Assembly: GCA_020881915.1 (NCBI GenBank)
Contig: JAJFPB010000011.1
Span: forward strand, 744,001 to 808,000
DNA: 64,000 nt
Direction: 5' to 3'
DNA from: Paramyrothecium sp. XJ0827
Lineage: Eukaryota; Ascomycota; Sordariomycetes; Hypocreales; Stachybotryaceae
The notes below the pieces were generated by a model. It was not told the origin of the DNA. It did no database searches and worked only from the letters and a program-made list of their open reading frames with translations. Below, piece after piece: positions 57,112 to 64,000 of the stretch; within the stretch, counting starts at the first letter, position 1; each line of letters starts with the position of its first letter. The position numbers and the translations under genes are program-made.

Positions 57112-57765
57112 AAAGCATGCCCTCTGCGGTACGAGGAGATCTTACAATCGTCAGCGTCATCATCGTCAGAATCATCGGGGCAGGTAAGGCCAACGCCTTC
57201 GGCACCGTGGTCGGCACCGTCAGGGCAGGCCGGGTCAGATAGGGATAGTACTAGCTGTATCGTTGTTAATGTCGGCGGCACAACCAACACAGTGCCGGCA
57301 GCATTATCGATGCAGGCAGGGGTGGCGCCGACACTAAGTTACGATGACCCACAGGCTATCTACCAGAGATATGTTGCTGCTCGAGATGCTTGGTACAAGG
57401 CCCAGCCTCGTGGAAGTATTAAAACTAACCAGGCATATCGGAAGGCGGTGGGTCTGCCTCTGCGATACGATAAAGCAAGCTACCAATGGTGCCTTGACTG
57501 GAAGCAGATGGGAAAATGCTGTACGATGCCAACCGGATCTAGAGACTGGACCAAGGAGGAGATGATAGCCTACCTAGATTGGAGCAAGGCAGAAGATGAC
57601 CGGGTTGAGGCCCAGGTAGCCGTAGAGATGGAAAGCAATCGTTTTCTAGTAGAAGAGGCATGCGCGGGGTCTGGGAGGCGGCTGAGAAGGATGTTAAAGA
57701 ACAGCAGAATTTATACTCAGACAGATAATTGGGAATTCATGGCCGTTCTGGATCTTGAGATTTGA
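57112..57765 (+). pseudogene. MULE transposase C-terminal region, fragment
   Basis: The frame contains 'DDPQAIYQRYVAARDAWYKA', 'RGSIKTNQAYRKAVGLPLRY', 'YQWCLDWKQMGKC' and 'WTKEEMIAYLDWSKAEDDR', closely parallel to the C-terminal domain of the MULE to its right (60.15-60.5 kb). The upstream transposase core is absent, cut at the hAT-B end (57079). It represents a second MULE copy of the same family. The function of this C-terminal domain is unknown. Confidence 0.7.
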
Positions 57766-57792
57766 ACGTTGCGCGCAGTTGCTTAGTGGGCA

Positions 57793-60700
57793 AGGGGCCC
57801 AATAGGCGCGCCACCGGTGGTGTAAATAAGTGTCACGTGTTGCACCACCAGTGGTGCGATTAAGATAATTAGGTAAGTATCGCTCAATGTGTAAGCCGGC
57901 CTTGGGGTGAGGATATACGTGATATAGCTAGTAATAACAGCCCCTTTCCCTTCAATTAAGAGCCTTTTTCTTCTTCGTAGCCTATATTCCTTAAGCACGT
58001 TGCTCAACATGTTCTCAACACCGCCTGTGAAACAGTTTCCAGATGACTGCGTGCCTCCAGAAGGCGAGTATAGCTCTCGAGATGCCTTATACACTGCCAT
58101 CAACTTGTGGGCAGCAGCCAGAGGCTATGCGTTCGTCACTGGAAAGTCAAGAAAAACACAAAACGGCCGACGACTCGTCACATATGTCTGCGATCGTGGA
58201 GGCGAGCCTCCAACGGCTTCAAATGCACGGCAACGATCAACTACAACCCGGCGTATAGGATGCCAGTTCTCAATTCTTGCAAAGGAGTCATTAGATAAGG
58301 CAACATGGCTCCTTACGCATCGTCGAGGCAGTGAATTTTCTCAACACAACCATGAGCCAAGTATCAATATATCTGCACATCCAGTTCATCGCCAGCTATC
58401 CCATACAGATAGGTTGACTGTCAACAACCTTGCGAACGCTGGAGTAGCGCCAAAAGAGATCAGATCTTACCTCCGTGAGAACTCACAATCTAACGCAACT
58501 CAGCAAGACATATACAACTGTATTGCACAGGGCAAACGAGAGCTACAAAAAGGTCAAAGCACTATACATGCCCTTGCCAACGAGCTCGAGGAAGAAGGGT
58601 TCTGGAATCGAATCCGATTTGACAAGGATGGCCGTGTCACAGCTGTGTTATTTGCGCACCCAGAGTCATTGGCATACCTTCAATCGTACCCGGATCTACT
58701 TATCTTGGACTGTACATACAAGACGAACAAGTACAATATGCCTCTCTTGGATATCGTCGGCGTTGACGCTTGCCAACGATCATTCTGTATTGCCTTTGCC
58801 TTTCTCAGCGGCGAAGAGGAAACAGATTATATCTGGGCATTGGATCGACTGCGCTCGATGTATGAAGCATGCGGCGCAAGGCTGCCGTCTGTCATCCTCA
58901 CAGATCGTTGCCTAGCCTGTATGAATGCTGTGCTGTATCCCACTGCTTCCCAACTGCAGTATCGCTTCTATGCATTTGGCATGCCAACAAGGCAGTTCTG
59001 CGTTACTGCCTTCCAAGCTTTTCACAGGATACCGACACCGCTCAAGGTCAACAAGAATGGAAGGAGTTCTATGGGAAGTGGCATGAAATTATGGCATCTT
59101 CAACCCAGGAGACATTTGAAGAGAAACTTCAGCAGCTTAAAGAGCGTTATGTTCCAGCACATGCTCGAGAAGTGGGCTATATCATCGAGACTTGGCTTGA
59201 ACTCTATAAAGAGAAGCTTGTGAAAGCTTGGGTTGATCAGTATCTTCACTTCGGGAATGTTGTTACATCCCGAGGGGAGGGCATCCATCAGCTTGTCAAA
59301 ATTCATCTCAACACAAATCAACTCGATCTCTTTGAGGCTTGGAGGTCTATCAAGCGCGCAGTTCTGAACCAATTGGCTGAGCTTCAAGCAAATCAGGCAA
59401 AGCAGCGAATCCGCACGCCTATCGAACTCACAGGAAGATTATACAGCGTTATACGAGGCTGGGTCTCTCATGAGGCATTGCGCAAGGTTGAAGCGCAGAG
59501 GAAGCGGCTTCTACAGGATGACGCACTTCCTGCTTGCACAGGAAGGTTTACAGAATCACTCGGTCTCCCTTGTTCTCACACAATTGAGTCTCTCATACAA
59601 GGAGAGAAGCCTCTTCAGCTGGATCATTTTCACACACATTGGCATCTTCAGCGGGAAGGAGGCCTCAAATACTTGTAGAGCCTCGCCAACAGTTTGACCA
59701 AGTTGCGGCTCGGTCAACACTTGCAAAGACCAGCACTCGTCGTGAGCCATCTGCATTTGAGGCTGTTGAGCAAGCATCACAGGCGCTTAAACGGACTAAA
59801 GCAGCTCCCCAATGCACAAGGTGCTATCAGTATGGCCACACAAGGAAATCACACACCTGCGAGCTACGCTACGCGCATCTTATACCATCTTCAACCGCAG
59901 CGCCGTCTCAAGAGACCATAGCTTCAGCTCTAGCTCCATCGCTGGAAATCACTCCACGTTCTATGCCAACGCCTAATCACAATCCAATCATACCTCCGCT
60001 AGCACTAGCAGTAAGCTCAACTTTGCAGCCTGTAGTGCCACAAGAGTCGCTCTCAGATGCAGAGCTACAACCACACTCACCAAGGGCGATATTGCTGTCC
60101 AGAGTCGTCGCCGGGGCCGGAGCCAGAGCCAGAGCCAGAGTTGCGCTATGATCATCCCAGTGCTATTTATCAACGATATGCTGCAGCACGGGTGGCATGG
60201 TATAACCAGCTGCCCCGAGGGGGCTTGAAAACTAATCAGCAATATCGAAAGGCTATGGGCCTGCCTCAACGGTATAGTCAGACCTGTTATGAGTGGTGTC
60301 TGGACTACAAGCAGATGTCGAAGCGCTGTGTCACATCATCAAAGTCGAGAAAATGGACCAAGGAGGAGATGATGGCATACTTAGACTGGAGCAAGGCAGA
60401 GGATGACCGGGCCGAGGCGCGTGTCTCTAAGGAGATGGGTGGCAACCCTCTGGCAAACAGACGGAGAGGGATGAAAGAGATCTGGGAGAGCGTTGAGCAG
60501 GACGTTATCGAGCAACAGGCTTTCTACTCGAATAACGACCAGGCTGAAGACTGTATTATGGTAGTTGATGCTTAGTCTGTTAATTTTCCATGCTTTTCTC
60601 TTTCAATCATGAATAAGTGATGAACTTGAAACATCATAAGCAAAGTTTGCCCTCTCCCTAGCTTAACCCTATCCTTGACCTCCCTTTCTTTAGGTTTATG

Positions 60701-60857
60701 TTGTCTTTTCATAGTAAGTTACGCGGTATCTGCTTTGCTTCGCAGCATGGCCGGCTTACACATTGAGCGATACTTACCTAATTATCTTAATCGCACCACT
60801 GGTGGTGCAACACGTGACACTTATTTGCACCACCGGTGGCGCGCCTATTGGGCCCCT
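57793..60857 (+). mobile_element. MULE-2 element with about 110-bp TIRs
   Basis: Inverted repeats 57793-57902 and 60748-60857 start AGGGGCCCAATAGGCGCGCC and contain an imperfect palindrome 'gcaccaccagtggtgc'. They are nearly identical. The flanking nonamers (tagtgggca and cagtggatg) do not match, so a duplication is not visible. The right flank is the end of a hAT-4-family element. Confidence 0.9.
58009..60575 (+). pseudogene. MULE transposase with FAR1-like, DDE, SWIM and C-terminal domains
   Basis: The start MFSTPPVKQFPDDCVPPEG (58009) precedes a FAR1-like zinc region ('RGYAFVTGKSRK...CDRGG...HNHEPS'). The MULE DDE core contains 'LLILDCTYKTNKYNMPLLDI' and 'PSVILTDRCLACMNAV'. A one-base shift near 58940 leads to 'LLCIWHANKAVLRY'. 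A SWIM-type finger ends 'LGLPCSHTIESLI', a shift near 59660 leads to a knuckle (CTRCYQYGHTRKSHTC), and a further shift near 60100 leads to the C-terminal domain 'HPSAIYQRYAAARVAWYNQ' to 60575. The coding order suggests one protein of about 850 residues. Three frameshifts make it non-functional. Confidence 0.85.
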
Positions 60858-60968
60858 CAGTGGATGGATGGATTACATAACAACAGGTCTCGTGGATTGA
60901 CGTGGACGTGGATTGAAGTCAACATATTGATCAATACCGTGGAAGTCGTGGATTGATTCCCTACCCTG
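60858..60968. mobile_element. Right end of a hAT-4-family element
   Basis: These 111 bp are identical, base for base, to 36395-36505, the right end of hAT-4, and end in the same CCCTACCCTG terminus. The rest of this copy is missing: MULE-2 abuts it on the left. It lies inside or beside hAT-5 coding sequence. Confidence 0.93.
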
Positions 60969-61964
60969 CCTCTGTATATGCTATGATTGAAAGAGCCCTG
61001 AAACTTCGCCACGCAATCGATCTATTCTTTCTCCATTATAGCCATGTGGGTGAGGGATATGATATCTCGGGCGATAACCTGACTCCACAGGATTGGGTCG
61101 ATCTGGGCCACTTCCATGCTATCCTCAAGCCTTTCAAAGATCTAACAAAACGCATGGAAGGACGGGCAAACAAAGTTGGCCGAGAAGGATCACATGGCTC
61201 ACTCCACGAGACCATCGAGTCGCTGGATGTACTCTTCAAGAAGCTCCAAGAGGCTGGGAGATTCGCAGATGATCATCCTGACGTGGTGTCAACATACTAT
61301 TCCCATGCTATTGATGCTGCTCGTGTCAAGCTTGAGGAATACTTTGGCCTCACAGATGCCAGTCCTGCATATCGATGCGCAGTTGCCTTGCATCCGGCCA
61401 ATAAGTTTACCTACTTTGAGCTTGAATGGAGCCACAATAAGCAATGGATCAGCGGGGCAAAGAGAGTGGTGCAGGAGGTGTTTGCACAATACGAGGCAGA
61501 AGCGGAGGCGGACCTAATGGACGGAGCGCGACAGGAGCTGGAGCTGGAGGAGTTGGAGGAGCTAGAGGAGAAGGCTATTGTTCATGGCAATGCGACACTT
61601 GATCCACTCCAGCAAGCACGTAAGCGTCGTCAGAGGCTTGCCGTCACTGCGATGTCAGCTACACGAGGAAAGAAGCGGGTGAAACGGACCTCTGAGCTGG
61701 ATGAGTTTATGGCGAGGACCAATAAGGCTGATCTGGATGTTGAGGATCCTCTGGAGTGGTGGGTTCGCCATGCATCTGACTACCCAATCCTGTCCAAGAT
61801 GGCGTTTGACTTGTTCAGTTGCCCAGCTATGAGCGCTGAGTGTGAGCGTGCTTTCTCACAGGCAAAGAAGGTCATCACGGATGAACGGAAACCGGCTCAG
61901 TTCGGACACTGTAGCGGCGATTGAGTGTCAAAAGCACCTGCTTCGAAGCGGCATGTTAGCATAG
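60969..61964 (+). pseudogene. hAT-5 transposase, C-terminal half
   Basis: The frame starts mid-protein ('SVYAMIERALKLRHAIDLFF') right after the hAT-4-family end. It continues 'LTPQDWVDLGHFHAILKPFK', 'ARVKLEEYFGLTDASPAY' and an acidic 'LELEELEELEEK' stretch to 'YPILSKMAFDLFSCPAMSAE'. One extra A in an AAA run near 61890 shifts the frame; after it, 'RLSSDTVAAIECQKHLLRS' reaches TAG at 61964. Its N-terminal half is lost. Confidence 0.85.
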
Positions 61965-62112
61965 ATCTATGACAGGGGCCCGTAGAGGAATGGAAAATAG
62001 TCGAGTAACGTCAACCAACCAAGCAAAGCAAGCCACTTTTACCGAGTAAACCAAGTCAAGCAAGAGGGTCCCGTCAACCAAGTCAAGTAGAGAGTCCAAA
62101 TTTTGCTTTACT

Positions 62113-63230
62113 TGGTTGATGGACACACTGTCAACCTCTGGCAGATCGGTCTTACCTTCAACGGCATCCTCGTCGGCATGCTGTGCGCCGCCGCCAGCGA
62201 CCCCCTCTGGCACGCCGTCCGCGAGCGCCTCATCCGCAAACTGGAGCGCGATACGGGCGAGCCCAGCGGCAGCGAACCCGAATTCCGCTTGCCCCCCGCC
62301 ATCCTCGGTGGCTTCCTCGTCACTATCGGCCTGTTCGTCTTCGGCTGGACCACTAATGCCGACGTCCACTGGATCGCCCCTATCATTGGCTCCGGTATCT
62401 TCGGTGCTGGGTATGTTCCGTTCCCCTGTATGCCCATGCTGGCCTTGTCAGCCGGCCTGCGTCCCGCGCACAGTAGTTGGCGGCCGTATCCGGTGGCAGA
62501 AGCTTGTTCCTAAACATCGAACTATGATGACGAATCGTCCCGCTATGATACCACCGCCTTCAACAATAAGGATGGAGCGGTATACGCTAGCTTACGCCTC
62601 GGTTCATTCATTTAGTAGATGCTCTCTTAGGGCGCGTAAGAGTCGTCTGGGATGATCTTATTGGATGACCCTGGTGCAAGAGAACTACGGCTGACCGAAT
62701 GGCTGACAGGACCGTTCTCGTTTTCACGGGCATCTTTACCTTTCTCGTACGTTATTACCCTCTCCCTCACCTTTTCGACCCCAAAAGCCCGGCCCGGTAT
62801 CCTGCGTGGCAAGATGTGCATTTTTGGGGGCGTACAGTGGATGGCTGCATCTAACGACGAGAACCCAGGTCGACGCATATCCGCTCTACGCGGCAAGCGC
62901 TCTGGCGGCCAACGCCTTTGTGCGGTGTATGTTCGCTGGTAAGTGCATCTGTTGGCACGAACGCCCTCATCCGTCCAGCTGGAACCCTCCGTTGTTAGGT
63001 CGTACTTGCAGAAGAGGCTAATCTCGAGCGGTGCGGTAGCTGCGTTTCCGTTATTTGGAACACAGATGTATGAAGCTCTTGGATACCCCTGGGCGTCGTC
63101 TCTGCTTGCCTTCCTGACAGTTGCGATGCTGCCTTTCCCGTACATCTTCTTCCGCTACGGTAAGAGAATCAGGGGTCATAGCAGATTCGCCCAAGCTTCG
63201 AGCGAGAAGGCGTCGAGAGGTCTGACTTGA
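62113..63230 (+). pseudogene. MFS multidrug-type transporter, C-terminal half
   Basis: Exons are about 62113-62410, 62710-62746, 62869-62938 and 63040-63230. Spliced blocks read 'VNLWQIGLTFNGILVGMLCA', 'GSEPEFRLPPAILGGFLVTI', 'TVLVFTGIFTFL', 'VDAYPLYAASALAANAFVRC', 'AAFPLFGTQMYEALGYPWAS' and 'LLAFLTVAMLPFPYIFFRYG', typical of fungal DHA1-type drug:H+ antiporters (last six membrane helices). Introns 2 and 3 (122 and 101 nt) are ordinary; intron 1 is 299 nt, long for this locus. The N-terminal half is missing at the boundary with hAT-5 (about 62110). Splice sites and the 3' frame remain clean, so truncation looks recent. Confidence 0.8.
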
Positions 63231-63600
63231 ACCGGGGATGCCAGTAGTCTACCGTTACTATCAAGGCCCGTGAGAGATTTCGTTGACAATGGGGTGCATC
63301 CCAACAGGATGGCGGCGAGGGAAGCCGAGCGACGGGACAAATTCGGGAGAACGATAGAATAGAAAGTTGGCGATAACTGGCCAGGAATCAGGCTGACCCA
63401 TCCATCCAATTGAATACTCGTCATGTGGTGCGCCCGACAGTCTGGCTCCGTAGACGGATGGACCAGACTGCCCTTGGCAAATCCTCTCGTTTGAATCCTA
63501 GCCGATAACCGCCCAGGTTCTCGTCCTGGTGAACCAGCGAATCTAAATGTGCGTTTCAAGGCCGATGACGACGTTACAGGAGGCTTCTTGCAGTTCGGCT
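63231..63600. other. No gene recognised
   Basis: This holds the 3' region of the transporter gene and unassigned sequence before a hAT fragment. Confidence 0.35.
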
Positions 63601-63638
63601 GTGTAATTCGGTTGCGTATGTCCTGATGAAAGACGGCT

Positions 63639-64000
63639 GTGCAAGAGCTCTGGGAGGAGTATCGAACCCTCTCCGTCGAGCAGGATGCAATACCGGAGCA
63701 ACCTGCTGCAGGGAAAACAACGGACCTGGGCGAATTATGGCCTCAAGCAGGAAGTTCAGTACTCAACCTGCGCCTTCGCGCGTCCGCCATGCGCGAAGAG
63801 TACACTGAGTGGGTGGCCACAACCGATCCAGGCGACTGTTTGGTGGATGACCTGATTCAATATTGGCTTCCCCGAAGATGCCAGTATCCACGTCTGTCGC
63901 GGGATGGCAATTATCTCTTTTCAATTCCCCATGTCTTCCGAGCCAGAGCAAATTTTTAGCCTCACCGGACAGATGGTGATGGCACAGAGAGGCCGCTCAA
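63639..64000 (+). pseudogene. hAT transposase C-terminal fragment at window edge
   Basis: 'VDDLIQYWLPRRCQYPRLSR' is followed, after a one-base shift near 63903, by 'FPMSSEPEQIFSLTGQMVMA' and 'QRGRS', the hAT dimerisation region. It runs off the end of the window. The sequence before it is too degenerate to assign. Confidence 0.7.

Noticed and set aside
1..64000. CRISPR array, phage, bacterial operon or biosynthetic gene cluster
   Set aside because: Intron-bearing fungal genes and eukaryotic transposons throughout; tandem arrays present are minisatellites, and no core PKS/NRPS genes are seen.

Overview
The window looks like transposon-rich accessory DNA from a filamentous ascomycete, probably a Sordariomycete. 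That placement is inferred from gene style and transposon families, not from a marker gene. The host genes have short introns of about 50-120 nt with GTAAGT-type donors and CTAAC-like branch points, small secreted proteins, a GPI-anchored repeat protein and an MFS exporter. Roughly three quarters of the annotated sequence is transposon: hAT, pogo/Fot-like, piggyBac-like, MULE and a Tad-like LINE. Most copies carry frameshifts or are cut by other copies. The copies are not AT-drenched and related copies stay very similar, so heavy repeat-induced point mutation is not evident.

Layout. 0-9.7 kb: a piggyBac-like remnant, two MITEs, a MULE 5' remnant, two hAT elements (hAT-1 minus, hAT-2 plus) and a piggyBac-like 3' half. 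11.2 kb: a 54-aa secreted protein gene with one intron. 11.6-17.4 kb: hAT fragments, a full-length pogo-like element (12356-14215, TA duplication) and a degenerate hAT. 17.35-18.47 kb: a 5'-truncated NAD(P)-dependent MDR oxidoreductase. 18.9-20.8 kb: a GPI-anchored cell-wall protein with 27-aa repeats (minus strand). 22.1-26.1 kb: a Tad-like LINE (minus), followed by a perfect 16 x 9 bp minisatellite. 26.3-29.9 kb: a nested stack of piggyBac-like and pogo-like elements. 30.66-32.41 kb: an intact three-exon beta-lactamase-fold secreted hydrolase. 33.6-38.3 kb: an ADGF-type adenosine deaminase gene (minus) split near its last codons by a complete hAT with an exact 8-bp target duplication. 39.2-41.3 kb: a second pogo-like element, then LINE ORF1 fragments. 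45.1-45.4 kb: a small cysteine-framework secreted protein next to a TTCGAT-rich hairpin repeat. 47.5-57.1 kb: two large hAT elements with unidentified ORFs between them. 57.1-60.9 kb: a MULE with roughly 110-bp terminal repeats. 61-64 kb: hAT fragments around a 5'-truncated MFS transporter.

Host genes with an apparently intact frame are the 54-aa secreted protein, the GPI protein, the beta-lactamase-like hydrolase and the small cysteine-rich secreted protein. The oxidoreductase, the MFS gene and the adenosine deaminase are each damaged where a hAT end meets them. No operon-like or pathway cluster is visible. The shared theme is secreted or surface proteins embedded in transposon islands, as seen in fast-evolving compartments of plant- or insect-associated fungi (inference).
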